A DNA stretch of 64,000 bases, taken from positions 248,001 through 312,000 of the forward strand of contig NZ_JPRN01000003.1 in assembly GCF_000737715.1 (NCBI RefSeq), given 5' to 3'. The stretch is from Chryseobacterium sp. JM1. Lineage in GTDB: Bacteria > Bacteroidota > Bacteroidia > Flavobacteriales > Weeksellaceae. A program made the position numbers and the translations under genes. The first letter of the stretch is position 1, and each line of letters opens with the position of its first letter. Positions 18,171-27,168 of this stretch are shown piece by piece. Under the pieces are notes generated by a model. It was not told the DNA's origin, made no database searches, and saw nothing but the letters and a program-made list of their open reading frames with translations.

Positions 18171-19529
18171 ATGATGAATTTAAACCAGATTTTCACGAAT
18201 CAGCGTACAGGAAACAACCCGCATACCAAAGCTTCAAGAACTGATTTTCAGAGAGATTTCGACAGAATTATCTTCTCTTCAGCATTCAGAAGGCTGCAAA
18301 ATAAGACCCAGGTTTTTCCTCTTCCCGGAAGTGTTTTTGTACACAACAGGCTGACGCACTCGCTGGAAGTCTCGTCAGTAGGCCGTAGTTTGGGAAGTAT
18401 TATCGGAGAATTTATCTTTGATGCCTATAAAAATGAGCTTACCGAGGACTCAAAAAACTTTTATCTTCATAATTTAGGAAACGTGATTGCCGCTGCCTGT
18501 TTGTGTCATGATGTAGGAAACCCTGCATTTGGACATTCAGGAGAAGATGCTATTGCGAGCTATTTTGAAAGAAATGAAAAAGATCTGAAGCAGAAGTTTA
18601 ATGAAAAGGAATGGGCAGATCTGGTGAATTTTGAAGGAAATGCCAATGCAATAAGAGTTCTGGCGCAGCGCCAGCAGGGAAAAGATGAAGGTGGAATTCA
18701 GCTGACTTTTTCTACACTCGCCAGTATTGCAAAATATCCGTGTGAAGCTGTTGCCAAGAAAAAAGGAATTATTCACAGAAAGAAATTCGGGTTTTTCCAG
18801 AATGAGAAAGATATTTTCCTTGAAATCGCCAAAGCAACGAATTTAATTGTAGAAAACGAAGAACCGTATATATTCAAAAGACATCCTTTCGTATGGTTGG
18901 TAGAAGCGGCGGATGATATCTGCTACAACATTATTGATATGGAAGATGCCCACAGGCTGGGAATTGTATCCACTTCAGACTGCGAAAACCTGTTTTTTGA
19001 ACTGATAAAATCCGAAAGCAGCGATATGGACAAAGTAAAAAATAAACTGGCCTCCATTTCCAATGAAAACGAGAAGATCTCTTATCTGCGTGCTAAAGCC
19101 ATCAATGCTTTAATCAACAAATCGCTTGAGATTTATAAACATAATTTTGAAACTATTCTCAAGGGAAATCTGGATAACGGACTTCTTGATATCTATAAAT
19201 CTGAAAACCGAGCGTTGCAGGACATCGAAGCATTCTCTATTGAAAAGATCTACAATCACAAAGCGGTGGTAGAAATTGAAAATGCAGGATATAATGTAAT
19301 GTACGAGCTTCTTGATCACTTCATTCCTTCCATTCTGAAACCTGAAGATGAAAGAAAATCTTATGATAAAAAAGCGCTGAAACTTCTTCCGAGACAGTTC
19401 GTTTATGAAGAGGGCACAGATTATCAGAAAGTGCTTGGTGTCATCGATTTTGTTTCAGGGATGACTGATAATTTCGCCACCGATCTTTACAGAAAAATTA
19501 AAGGAATTGATATTGGAATGACGGTGTAA
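18171..19529 (+). CDS. dgt: dGTPase-like HD-domain triphosphohydrolase
   Basis: 452 aa, the usual length for this group. Opening SRTDFQRDFDRIIFSSAFRRLQ, then NRLTHSLEVSSVG and AACLCHDVGNPAFGHSG give the H...HD metal site; a later DDICYNIIDMEDAHRLG carries the last Asp. It hydrolyses dNTPs to nucleoside plus triphosphate, possibly with dGTP as activator. ATG 18174 is an equal alternative start. Single gene; the downstream DNA is repeat. Confidence 0.9.
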   Translation: MMNLNQIFTNQRTGNNPHTKASRTDFQRDFDRIIFSSAFRRLQNKTQVFPLPGSVFVHNRLTHSLEVSSVGRSLGSIIGEFIFDAYKNELTEDSKNFYLHNLGNVIAAACLCHDVGNPAFGHSGEDAIASYFERNEKDLKQKFNEKEWADLVNFEGNANAIRVLAQRQQGKDEGGIQLTFSTLASIAKYPCEAVAKKKGIIHRKKFGFFQNEKDIFLEIAKATNLIVENEEPYIFKRHPFVWLVEAADDICYNIIDMEDAHRLGIVSTSDCENLFFELIKSESSDMDKVKNKLASISNENEKISYLRAKAINALINKSLEIYKHNFETILKGNLDNGLLDIYKSENRALQDIEAFSIEKIYNHKAVVEIENAGYNVMYELLDHFIPSILKPEDERKSYDKKALKLLPRQFVYEEGTDYQKVLGVIDFVSGMTDNFATDLYRKIKGIDIGMTV

Positions 19530-19544
19530 CTTTCGATTTTTTTA

Positions 19545-20230
19545 AACCACAAATACCACTAATATTTTCACAAATGCCACTATTGAGTCCAATACATTAG
19601 TGTTATTCGTGAAAATATTAGTGCAATTCGTGTTTTCATAAACGCAAAGTTTTACTATAACATCGGATAGTTTAAGAAATACAAAGAAAAAAATCAATCT
19701 TCGATTGATTCAATAAAGCGTTTGCATAAAACGTACGCTTAATCAATGAAGAAGTCATAATCCTTTGCTCCCTTTGAAGTCAAAAGTCTTTTAGATAAAG
19801 CTTTGCGTGAAATAAATTGTAAAAATTTTAAATGCTTTTTTTAACCACAAAAACCACGAATATTTTCACAAATGCCACTATTGAGTCCAATACATTAGTG
19901 TTATTCGTGAAAATATTAGTGCAATTTGTGTTTTCATAAACGCAAAGTTTTACTATAACATCGGATAGTTTAAGAAATACAAAGAGAAAAATCAATCTTC
20001 GATTGATTCGATGAAGCACCTGCATAAAACGTACGCTTAGTCAATGGCGAAGCCATAATCCTTTGCACACCTTAAATTCAACAGGATTTTAGATAAAGCT
20101 TTGCGTGAAATAAATTGTAAAGATTTAAATGTTTTTTTAACCACAAAAACCACTAATATTTTCACAAATGTCACTATTGAGTCCAATACATTAGTGTTAT
20201 TCGTGAAAATATTAGTGTAATTCGTGTTTT
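19545..20230. repeat. ~297-bp direct repeat, 2.3 copies, with long palindromes
   Basis: Copies start at 19545, 19843 and 20139 (the third only about 95 bp). Each begins with a long imperfect inverted repeat, e.g. 19548-19632, where CACTAATATTTTCAC pairs with GTGAAAATATTAGTG around a centre reading TTGAGTCCAATACAT. The remaining 200 bp contains a shorter palindrome (AATCAATC-ttc-GATTGATT) and no ORF. A shorter relative lies at 27169-27360. Confidence 0.9.
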
Positions 20231-20256
20231 AATAATTCAAAGTAAAATATTGATGA

Positions 20257-20637
20257 TTACTGGCAGTTCGGACAGATTCCAGATACCGTCAGATTAATCT
20301 TATGAACCTTATAGCTTACTGGTAATTTAATTTTTGGCTCCACATCTTCTACACACGTCACTGTTTTGCACTGCTCACAGCTGAAATGTAGGTGATCATG
20401 ATGATGAATTTCCGTTGTACAGGTATGACATTCCGCGTACTTGATGGTACCGTCAATATCCACCACTTTATGGATGATGCCTTCATCCATTAATCTTTCT
20501 AATACTCTGTAGGTTGTTACACGGTCGCAGAGTCCATCCAATAGACCCTGCAATTCTGCATGGGACAAAGCGACTCCGGATTCGTGGATGAGCCTTGTGA
20601 TTTCTTTTCTTGCTATTGTATTTCTCGACTGTTTCAT
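20257..20637 (-). CDS. Fur-family metalloregulator (Zur-like)
   Basis: 126 aa from ATG 20637; a longer frame to 20688 would run through its own operator and -7 element, so it is rejected. Winged-helix part: NTIARKEITRLIHESGVALS and DRVTTYRVLERLMDEG. Metal sites: HHHDHLHF (His78-84), Cys70/Cys73, and structural pairs Cys87/Cys90 and Cys122/Cys125. The DNA-binding domain lacks the N-terminal helix of classical Fur, as in Zur-like and other short members. Metal specificity (Zn, Fe, Mn) cannot be fixed from sequence. Its own promoter and those of the lanthipeptide genes carry one palindrome type, so it is the likely local repressor. Confidence 0.88.
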   Translation of the reverse strand: MKQSRNTIARKEITRLIHESGVALSHAELQGLLDGLCDRVTTYRVLERLMDEGIIHKVVDIDGTIKYAECHTCTTEIHHHDHLHFSCEQCKTVTCVEDVEPKIKLPVSYKVHKINLTVSGICPNCQ

Positions 20638-20666
20638 GATTTCTGAATAAATTTCAATATAATTAA

Positions 20667-20719
20667 TGCCATATTGTTGCAGTAACAAATATAATCTTTA
20701 TTTTTGAAACATTATTGCA
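20667..20719. promoter_or_regulatory. Divergent regulator/ABC promoter with two operator palindromes
   Basis: Operators (6-3-6): TGCCAT-ATT-GTTGCA at 20667-20681 and TGAAAC-ATT-ATTGCA at 20705-20719, 38 bp apart. + strand promoter: TTG 20677-20679, 19 bases, TATTTTTG 20699-20706. - strand promoter: TATATTTG (20693 to 20686). Both promoters are covered, so one regulator can repress itself and the ABC ATPase gene. Confidence 0.75.
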
Positions 20720-20763
20720 TTAAAGATAACGATAGAGCATTTAAATCAAACACAATATAGATT

Positions 20764-21465
20764 ATGATCAGGATTGAAAATACAAGGAAATCATATAATG
20801 GAAAGGAAGCGGTAAAAGGACTTTCTTTATCCGTAGCAGAAGGAGAAATCTATGGTTTATTAGGTCCGAATGGTGCCGGAAAATCTACCACTTTAAATAT
20901 GTTATTGGGTTTCTTAAAACCCGATTCCGGGACTACACTTCTTAATGATATTGATACCAGTACACATGCCAAAGAAGCAAGGGAAATCATTGGATACATC
21001 CCTGAAAATGTCAATCTCTATCCTTACTTAACGGGAATTGAAAATCTGTATTATTTCTGCAAACTCGCTGGGAAAAATTACAGTACGGAAGAGCTTTCCG
21101 GTATTCTTACTTCATGCGGACTGCAAAGGGATTCGCACAACAAAAAAACAGGAGCCTATTCCAAAGGGATGAGGCAGAAAGTAGGTATTGCTATAGCTTA
21201 CGCGAAAAAAGCCAAGGTGTATTTACTGGACGAACCAGCTAGTGGTCTGGATCCGCTGGCCAGCAATGAACTTTCAGCTTTGCTTAAAAAACTGGCTGAG
21301 GAAGGAGCTGCGATCCTCATGGCTTCTCATGATATTTTCCGGGTAAGAGAAACGTGCAGCCGTATCGGAATTCTTAAAAGTGGGGTGTTGGTAAAAGAAA
21401 TGAAAACTTCAGGAGTCACCGCTAATGAACTGGAGGAAATATACATGGATTATATGCAGAGATAA
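20764..21465 (+). CDS. ABC-2 type transporter ATP-binding protein
   Basis: 233 aa. Walker A YGLLGPNGAGKSTTLNM, signature YSKGMRQKVGIAIA (the ABC-2/CcmA form of LSGGQ), Walker B VYLLDEPASGLDP and switch His in LMASHDIF. It belongs to the CcmA/NosF-like group that energises DUF3526/NosY-type permeases. The two permease genes follow after a 242-bp gap that holds a second promoter of identical design, so ATPase and permeases are separately transcribed or read through, but co-regulated. Confidence 0.9.
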   Translation: MIRIENTRKSYNGKEAVKGLSLSVAEGEIYGLLGPNGAGKSTTLNMLLGFLKPDSGTTLLNDIDTSTHAKEAREIIGYIPENVNLYPYLTGIENLYYFCKLAGKNYSTEELSGILTSCGLQRDSHNKKTGAYSKGMRQKVGIAIAYAKKAKVYLLDEPASGLDPLASNELSALLKKLAEEGAAILMASHDIFRVRETCSRIGILKSGVLVKEMKTSGVTANELEEIYMDYMQR

Positions 21466-21551
21466 TTGATCCTTATTAGCAATACTTATCTCTGATTCAC
21501 CCACAAATCCAACATTTAAAATGCAAAGGAAAAATTTTGCCAATATTTTAT

Positions 21552-21604
21552 TGCAACAATAGTGCGTTATTGAAATTAATTATTACTTTTGCTACAATGT
21601 TGCA
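21552..21604 (+). promoter_or_regulatory. Permease/TonB operon promoter with two operator palindromes
   Basis: TGCAAC-AAT-AGTGCG at 21552-21566 and TGCTAC-AAT-GTTGCA at 21590-21604 are 38 bp apart, as in the 20667-20719 pair. The -7 element TACTTTTG (21584-21591) begins 32 bp after the first site and 6 bp before the second, exactly as at the other promoter. The -33 position reads GTG instead of TTG. Confidence 0.75.
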
Positions 21605-21615
21605 ATAGTAGTGTA

Positions 21616-21711
21616 ATGAGAATAAATGAATTTTTATTGCCTATGAAACTGTTTCAGAAGTTTCATATCACAGATTATCCAAAGGTGAAACAGTCAAATA
21701 TGAATGCATGA
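21616..21711 (+). CDS. 31-aa ORF coupled to the permease gene
   Basis: ATG 21616 opens directly downstream of the regulated promoter and reads MRINEFLLPMKLFQKFHITD and 11 more residues, ending in TGA that overlaps the permease ATG (ATGA, 21708-21711). No family is recognised and there is no Gly-Gly motif or Cys, so it is not an obvious lanthipeptide. It may be a small transporter subunit, a leader peptide that couples translation, or chance. The overlap and position are the only support. Confidence 0.35.
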   Translation: MRINEFLLPMKLFQKFHITDYPKVKQSNMNA

Positions 21712-23141
21712 CGGATTTAAAGATAACATTTTTAGTAGCTAAACATGAGTTTAGGGTATTTCAGGAAAATGGACTGAAAATATTTGTATTGTTTTATATT
21801 CTGATTTTGCTAGGAGTTTGGGGAAGCAATTATACACAGCTTCGTACCACTTCCATCAAAAATAAGGAAGCTAAGGAACTTGTAGACAGAGAATGGAAAG
21901 ATCAGGACCGCGGCAATCACAGTGCGGCACATTGGGGTACTTTCCTTTTTAAACCTGTAAGTTATTTGTCCCTTCTGGAATCGGGGACCGCTGTTTATTC
22001 TGAAAATTATTATAGAGTTGAGGCGCACAAACGCCCACAGATACATTCTAACAGACTGCCGGATCTGGAGGCCTTTATGAGAAGACCGGATCTTAATACT
22101 GCGTTTTTTTTTCAGTGGCTGATGCCGTTATTTGTTATTGGTTTGGGATTTACGAGCATCTCCTCCGAACGTGAGAAAGGTTTTTTGAAACTTCTGTCTG
22201 TGCAGGGCGCTACGTTCGGACATCTGGCTACTGGAAAATTCATGGCCCTTTATCTGGCAGTTCTGTTATTTACGGTTCCTCCGTTTGCTGTTATTATGGC
22301 AGGCTTGGTTTTTGAAAACGAACCTTTCAGTCATCTGATAAGAGCACTTTGCTGGTTCGGTTTATATGCGGTTTATTTCTTTCTGATCTCCGGCGTTGTT
22401 CTGTTGATCTCCGCATTCAGCCGTTCTTCATGGTCTTCATTGATGACCAGTATTACGCTTTGGATCCTTTGTGTTCTGCTTATTCCAAAATTCAGCAGTT
22501 CGGCAGCTGACGGTCAATATCCGCTTCCATCTTACCACGAATTTGAGCATAATGTCAAAACAGGATTTGATAAAGGACTTGGCCATGACGGATCTTATAC
22601 CGAAAGATCTGAAGCTCATCTGAAAAAACATCTAAAAGAATTTAAGGTAAATAATATCAGTCAGTTACCGGAAAAAATCCGTTTTGCCCTTGATTTGATA
22701 CAGGCTGAAGCTTATGAAAGTAAAGTGAACAGGTTTTATTCCAAAAAGGTGGAAGATCAGTTTGAGCAGCAGCAAAAATTGATGGATAATATGGGACTGA
22801 TCAATCCGTTTATTGCGGTGCGTCAATTATCTATGGGCTTTGCCGGAACAGATGTCTACCATCACATTGATTTTTTCAATAAAGCTGAACATTACCGAAA
22901 TGATATGATGGACAGGCTGAACAGAAGGGAGCTGCAGCTTGCCATTTCTGATAAAAATCAAATAAATAACAGGGATTTCTACAGCAGTCTTCCGGATTTT
23001 CAATATGAATATCCGTCTGTCGGGTCTGTGATCTCACATCATATGACGGCGGTTTGGTCCTTGCTGTTTTGGACCTTAGTATTGATCGTTTCCTTCGGAC
23101 TCATTATTAAACTAAATTATTTTGTAAACTATGAAGGATAA
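21708..23141 (+). CDS. ABC-2 permease, DUF3526-type (first)
   Basis: 477 aa. N-terminal helix (about 23-40), then a large exported loop (about 45-140), a core of five helices (about 142-265) with SISSEREKGFLKLLSVQGA, another large exported domain (about 270-440), and a last helix near 450-470. This one-helix, loop, core, loop, one-helix plan and the SSEREKG coupling motif are those of the DUF3526/NosY group. It overlaps the next permease by 11 bp. The gene pair probably forms a heterodimer driven by the ATPase at 20764. Export or import of a peptide or metal complex is possible. Confidence 0.85.
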   Translation: MTDLKITFLVAKHEFRVFQENGLKIFVLFYILILLGVWGSNYTQLRTTSIKNKEAKELVDREWKDQDRGNHSAAHWGTFLFKPVSYLSLLESGTAVYSENYYRVEAHKRPQIHSNRLPDLEAFMRRPDLNTAFFFQWLMPLFVIGLGFTSISSEREKGFLKLLSVQGATFGHLATGKFMALYLAVLLFTVPPFAVIMAGLVFENEPFSHLIRALCWFGLYAVYFFLISGVVLLISAFSRSSWSSLMTSITLWILCVLLIPKFSSSAADGQYPLPSYHEFEHNVKTGFDKGLGHDGSYTERSEAHLKKHLKEFKVNNISQLPEKIRFALDLIQAEAYESKVNRFYSKKVEDQFEQQQKLMDNMGLINPFIAVRQLSMGFAGTDVYHHIDFFNKAEHYRNDMMDRLNRRELQLAISDKNQINNRDFYSSLPDFQYEYPSVGSVISHHMTAVWSLLFWTLVLIVSFGLIIKLNYFVNYEG

Positions 23142-24579
23142 GATCATGTTGCTGTTATACGAGTGGAAACACATTGCCCGACAGTCTGCTGTATGGATAC
23201 TGTTCTTTTTCTTCTTTGTCATTGCTGGTTATGCGATTTATTCAGGGAATGTTTTGACCAAAAACAAATTGTCAGCCATTGAAGAAGCGAAAAAAGAGTC
23301 TGTCAAAGATTTTCATAATACACTTCAGGCTTTTACAGATACAGCCAGCAGCGAGAAAAAGCAGCAGGCAGAAAATGCTGGAAATCCTTATGTTATTGAT
23401 TACAGATATCCGCGCATCGCCTTTGACCAACCTTACCCGCTGACGGGTTTAGCTTCGGGAATAAAAGATATTACTCCGGTTACTGAAAAGGTGAATTATT
23501 ACACAGATTATGCTGCTGTTGACCGGGAAATGATTAATCCTTCCATCCTTTTTGAAGGACGTCTGGATCTTTTGTATGTCAATCTGTATTTAATTCCGCT
23601 TCTGATCATTGTTTTGGTGTACAATGTCATCTCTTCCGAAAAAGAGAAAGGAATCAGCAATCTTTTGATTGTTCAGGGTGGAAGCTTAAAAAAGGTATTA
23701 TTCGGGAAACTTCTGACCCGTTTGATCATTGTTTTTTTAGCTGCTTTCATGGTAAATGTTTTAGGGATGTTGCTTTCTCCGTCTGGGTTTCCATCGGTTA
23801 AGGATGCTTTTCTCTGGATCTTTTTACTGTTTTCCTATTGTGTACTTTGGATATCCTTATGTTTTGTGATTATTGCTTTGGATGGAAACAGTGTGTTCAA
23901 TCTGTTCACCTGTATTGCACTCTGGGTTTTCCTGATGTTTTTGCTGCCTCTTGCCATTAATAAAACCGCGCAAATGCAACATCCTTCCGATCTGAAACTT
24001 CTTGATCTTGAAGAAAAAGACAGGCAGATCAGTGATGAAGTCTGGGCTATGAAACCTAAGATGGTCGTCGATAGCTTTTACAAAAACTTTCCGAGATATG
24101 CTCCGGCTTATATTCCTTCGGATACTGTTGACAATCAAAATGATGCCTTTTTCGCAGGCTATTATTATATCAAGCAAAACCGTATGAAAGCAGTCATTGA
24201 TTCTTTATGGGAAGGAGATCAAAAGGCCAATCAGACGGCATACAGATTAATCCGATATAACCCTGTTCAAAGCACGGAACATCTTTTTACCCTTTTAGCC
24301 AGAACAAGCCGGGCAGATTATCAGGGATATAAACTGGATGTCAAAGACTTCCAACACGAATGGCAAACTTATTTCTACGACAGGGTTTTCTCCATGAAAG
24401 ACGGAACACGGACCATAGTTAAGTTCACCCCTGAAGAACTTAAGAAGCTGCCCACTTTTACAATAAAACATCACAACGTAAGCATATCAGAATTCATATC
24501 TGGAACACTGTTTTTATGGATGATAAGTCTGGCTTGCTGTATCGGAGGATTGGTACTGATCAGAAAATTTAAACAATAA
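23131..24579 (+). CDS. ABC-2 permease, DUF3526-type (second)
   Basis: 482 aa, same plan as the preceding gene: N-terminal helix (16-38), exported domain, helical core containing VISSEKEKGISNLLIVQGG, second exported domain, final helix near 455-475. The two are homologous but well diverged, which fits a heterodimeric membrane unit. It starts inside the first permease gene and is followed after 11 bp by the TonB receptor gene, so the three are one operon under the operator pair at 21552-21604. Confidence 0.85.
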   Translation: MKDKIMLLLYEWKHIARQSAVWILFFFFFVIAGYAIYSGNVLTKNKLSAIEEAKKESVKDFHNTLQAFTDTASSEKKQQAENAGNPYVIDYRYPRIAFDQPYPLTGLASGIKDITPVTEKVNYYTDYAAVDREMINPSILFEGRLDLLYVNLYLIPLLIIVLVYNVISSEKEKGISNLLIVQGGSLKKVLFGKLLTRLIIVFLAAFMVNVLGMLLSPSGFPSVKDAFLWIFLLFSYCVLWISLCFVIIALDGNSVFNLFTCIALWVFLMFLLPLAINKTAQMQHPSDLKLLDLEEKDRQISDEVWAMKPKMVVDSFYKNFPRYAPAYIPSDTVDNQNDAFFAGYYYIKQNRMKAVIDSLWEGDQKANQTAYRLIRYNPVQSTEHLFTLLARTSRADYQGYKLDVKDFQHEWQTYFYDRVFSMKDGTRTIVKFTPEELKKLPTFTIKHHNVSISEFISGTLFLWMISLACCIGGLVLIRKFKQ

Positions 24580-24590
24580 ATATTGACGAA

Positions 24591-26780
24591 ATGAAGAAAA
24601 ATAACGTCCTATTGACAGCTGCCCTTTTGGGGACGTTTTCTTTAGTATGTGCGCAGGAAAAGAAAGATTCCCTGTCTGCAAAGAACATTGATGAAGTAGT
24701 ATTAACCGCCATGAAACAGATCAAAACAGACAGTCTTTCTGGAAATCTGAAGCGAAATGACAGGCTGCTGGAAATTCCACAGAATATTGTGAGTATCAAA
24801 AGCAATCTTTTAAATCTTCAGGGTGCCTTCGATGTACAGGATGCGCTCAGAAATGTGAGCGGAATCTATATTGGCGATGCTACCGGAGCAGGAAATGTTT
24901 TTGCCGGAACGTACAATGCCCAGCTGCGCGGTTTTAGTCCTGTGAGCACTTTCAGAAACGGACTTCCTTCTTTTGCGGGAGGACTTTCGCAGGAAGATGT
25001 ATCCTTAATAGAGCAGGTGGATGTGATTAAGGGACCGGCTGGTTTTGTCAATTCAATGGGGACCGGAGGAGGTTCTTTAAATATCAATACCAAAGCTCCG
25101 CGGGCGAACAGGATCGGGGAGGCCAATATCGCTGCCGGAAGTTTCGGGTTCTACCGGGCTGCGGTGGATCTTGGAAGTGCTGTAAAAGAAAAAGGCTTTT
25201 CTTTTCGGTTCAATGCGGCTTATGAATCTCAGGGGTATTATGCAGAATATGCAAAGCGCCGGAAATTCGTTGTAGCACCTGTTGTGCAGTACAATATCAG
25301 TAAAAATACATTTTTTATTGCCGAATGGAATATGATTCAGGGAAGAGCTCTTGAATCGAGCAATTTTATTCAGTATGAAACGGAGAAAACCGTTCAAAAG
25401 CATCCGTGGAAAGCCAATTATCAGGGTGATCCGAATTTACCAACCTCAAAACTTGATGAACATTACGGAAGATTGGTCTTCAATCATAATTTTAACGACA
25501 GATGGAAAATAGTTTCCCAGTCTTCCATTAAAAGTACACCGTTGGATCAGTGGAGTCTTCTGGGAGGAACAGCCAGCTACACGCCGCCGATGTTTGATGA
25601 TGAAGGAAATGCACTTCGTTCCAGCTTTAGAAATAAACAGAAATACCTGACTTACAATACACAGTTATTCGTAAGTGGCAGTTATAATATCACTCCGAAT
25701 ATCGTTCATACCGTACTTGCCGGTGCAGATTTTAACAGCAGTAAAAGCAATACAGAACATATTCAGGGAGCCAATGAATTTGTTTTTAACCGAAACCTGC
25801 TGAACTACGGAATAGACCGTGACCTTTTGACCCAGCCTGAACCAGCCGGTCAGATTGATTACACCACATCGAAGGACAAAACTGTAGGTGGTTATGTGTA
25901 CAATACTGTTAAATTCTGGGATAGGGTATTTGTAGATGCAGGATTCAGGTACAGCAAAAACACGAGGGACCGTTATCTTAAAGGACCTTATACTCCGGAT
26001 GGGGAAAGCAAAACCTACAGGCATCATGCATTCAATCCAAGGGTTGGCGTGACGTATATGATTCAAAAGAATTTTGCGGCTTTCTTTTCTTATGATCAGA
26101 GTTTTGACCCGATGGCGGGTACGGATCCGCAGGGAAAAGAATGGAAACCTCTGGAAAGTTATAATACTGAAATAGGAGTAAAAAAAGATTGGTTTGATGG
26201 CTTGTTGTCCACTTCTGTAAGTGCTTACAGAATTATCAGGAACAATTCATTCTCTCAAAATCCGGCTACAGGAATCATGACTCAGCTTAATCAGGTGAGA
26301 AATAAAGGAATCGAGATCGATGTGATAGGTTCCATTTATCCCAATATTACGCTGACAGCGAACTATTCATACATTAATTCCGTGTATTCAAAAGACCCTT
26401 ATGCATCAGAATTGGTCGGAAAGAGATTTTCAAGTGTACCGAGACACCAGATCAATACCTGGGTGATGTACAAATTCCAGAAAGGAAAACTTCATGGGCT
26501 TTCTTTAGCGCTGGGCGAAACTGCTGCATTGGTCCGTGAAACCGATGTACCGGGAGTCCGTATTCCTGATTTTGTAAAACTGGATGCCAGTATTATGTAT
26601 CAGTATAAAAAATGGTTTGTCCGTGGAATATTAGATAACCTGCTGAATAAAAGATATATCACCGACGGAAATGTACAGCCAAGATACAATTCCGACTGGA
26701 CTGCGGTGGTAGGAGAGGCGTGGATGTATAAAGAAAGTAATCCGTTCAATTTTAAATTGCAAATAGGAGTGAAATTTTAA
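24591..26780 (+). CDS. TonB-dependent receptor, siderophore-receptor type
   Basis: 729 aa with a signal peptide ending CAQ. Plug domain at about residues 55-170: ERL-like LLEIPQNIVSI, DALRNVSGIYIGDATG, VEQVDVIKGPAGFVNSMGTGGG and SLNINTKAP, the layout of TonB-siderophore receptors. A 22-strand-type barrel follows, with the terminal FNFKLQIGVKF ending in Phe. There is no N-terminal signalling or SusC-type carboxypeptidase-like extension. Siderophore-type receptors import metal chelates at the outer membrane. In this operon the candidate ligand is the product of the lanthipeptide genes; a xenosiderophore is the alternative. Confidence 0.88.
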   Translation: MKKNNVLLTAALLGTFSLVCAQEKKDSLSAKNIDEVVLTAMKQIKTDSLSGNLKRNDRLLEIPQNIVSIKSNLLNLQGAFDVQDALRNVSGIYIGDATGAGNVFAGTYNAQLRGFSPVSTFRNGLPSFAGGLSQEDVSLIEQVDVIKGPAGFVNSMGTGGGSLNINTKAPRANRIGEANIAAGSFGFYRAAVDLGSAVKEKGFSFRFNAAYESQGYYAEYAKRRKFVVAPVVQYNISKNTFFIAEWNMIQGRALESSNFIQYETEKTVQKHPWKANYQGDPNLPTSKLDEHYGRLVFNHNFNDRWKIVSQSSIKSTPLDQWSLLGGTASYTPPMFDDEGNALRSSFRNKQKYLTYNTQLFVSGSYNITPNIVHTVLAGADFNSSKSNTEHIQGANEFVFNRNLLNYGIDRDLLTQPEPAGQIDYTTSKDKTVGGYVYNTVKFWDRVFVDAGFRYSKNTRDRYLKGPYTPDGESKTYRHHAFNPRVGVTYMIQKNFAAFFSYDQSFDPMAGTDPQGKEWKPLESYNTEIGVKKDWFDGLLSTSVSAYRIIRNNSFSQNPATGIMTQLNQVRNKGIEIDVIGSIYPNITLTANYSYINSVYSKDPYASELVGKRFSSVPRHQINTWVMYKFQKGKLHGLSLALGETAALVRETDVPGVRIPDFVKLDASIMYQYKKWFVRGILDNLLNKRYITDGNVQPRYNSDWTAVVGEAWMYKESNPFNFKLQIGVKF

Positions 26781-26788
26781 CATTTAAA

Positions 26789-26803
26789 TGCAACTTTGTT
26801 GCA
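26789..26803. promoter_or_regulatory. Perfect operator palindrome before the precursor gene
   Basis: TGCAAC-TTT-GTTGCA is a perfect 15-bp palindrome 75 bp before the precursor ATG, the best match to the family of sites in this region. A -7-like TATCTTTA follows at 26814-26821 but with short spacing to TTG, so the exact promoter is unsure. A small hairpin (AAGGG...CCCTT, 26826-26845) lies in the leader. Confidence 0.75.
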
Positions 26804-26878
26804 ATAAAATAAGTATCTTTACAACAAGGGAAAGCCGAAACCCTTAAAGAGTAGGCCAAATTAAAAAAATGTTTTATT

Positions 26879-27073
26879 ATGGAAAACAACAAAAAGATGA
26901 AGCTAAACATCGACGATCTTAAGATCGAAAGCTTCGTAACAGCTCTGGACAAAGATTTGTCTAAAAAATTACAAGGTGGTTTAGGAATTGCTCCTGCAGG
27001 AGATCATGATCACCCGACTCATACGATTAAAACTCAGGACAGACTTCACGTTTGCGGAACTGTTCAGTGCTAG
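26879..27073 (+). CDS. Class I lanthipeptide precursor, His-rich core
   Basis: 64 aa. The leader (1-34) is charged and amphipathic (KLNIDDLKIESFVTALDKDL) and ends LSKKLQGG, a double-glycine site for C39 peptidases. The 30-residue core starts LGIAPAG and has four His (43, 45, 48, 57), four Thr (47, 49, 52, 61) as dehydration sites, and Cys59 and Cys64; Cys64 is the last residue. There is no Ser in the core. DHDHPTHT looks suited to bind a transition metal. The gene has its own operator and terminator, and the modification operon faces it. Product class is inferred from the leader and the LanB/LanC/LanT neighbours. Confidence 0.85.
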   Translation: MENNKKMKLNIDDLKIESFVTALDKDLSKKLQGGLGIAPAGDHDHPTHTIKTQDRLHVCGTVQC

Positions 27074-27093
27074 TTTGAGCGAAAAACAATTTC

Positions 27094-27121
27094 AGGGCTG
27101 CTTTATCCGTAAAGCGGCCCT
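27094..27121 (+). terminator. Terminator of the precursor gene
   Basis: AGGGCTGCTTT-atccgt-AAAGCGGCCCT, an 11-bp stem with one mismatch, followed by TTTTCATTTT, 20 bp past the stop. Confidence 0.9.
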
Positions 27122-27168
27122 TTTCATTTTACAGGAATCTTTAAATGCTTTAATCTTTAAATTTTTTT

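Noticed and set aside
18104..18196. N-terminal extension of the Fpg/Nei gene
   Set aside because: The catalytic Pro must be residue 2, and the extension overlaps the divergent dGTPase start.
20638..20688. Longer N-terminus for the Fur-family regulator
   Set aside because: The extra 17 codons cover the operator at 20667-20681 and part of the -7 element; the family starts near MKQSRNT.
24591..26780. Certain assignment of the system to iron because the receptor is of siderophore type
   Set aside because: That receptor class also imports other metal chelates; the operator is not a classical Fur box, so the metal is left open.
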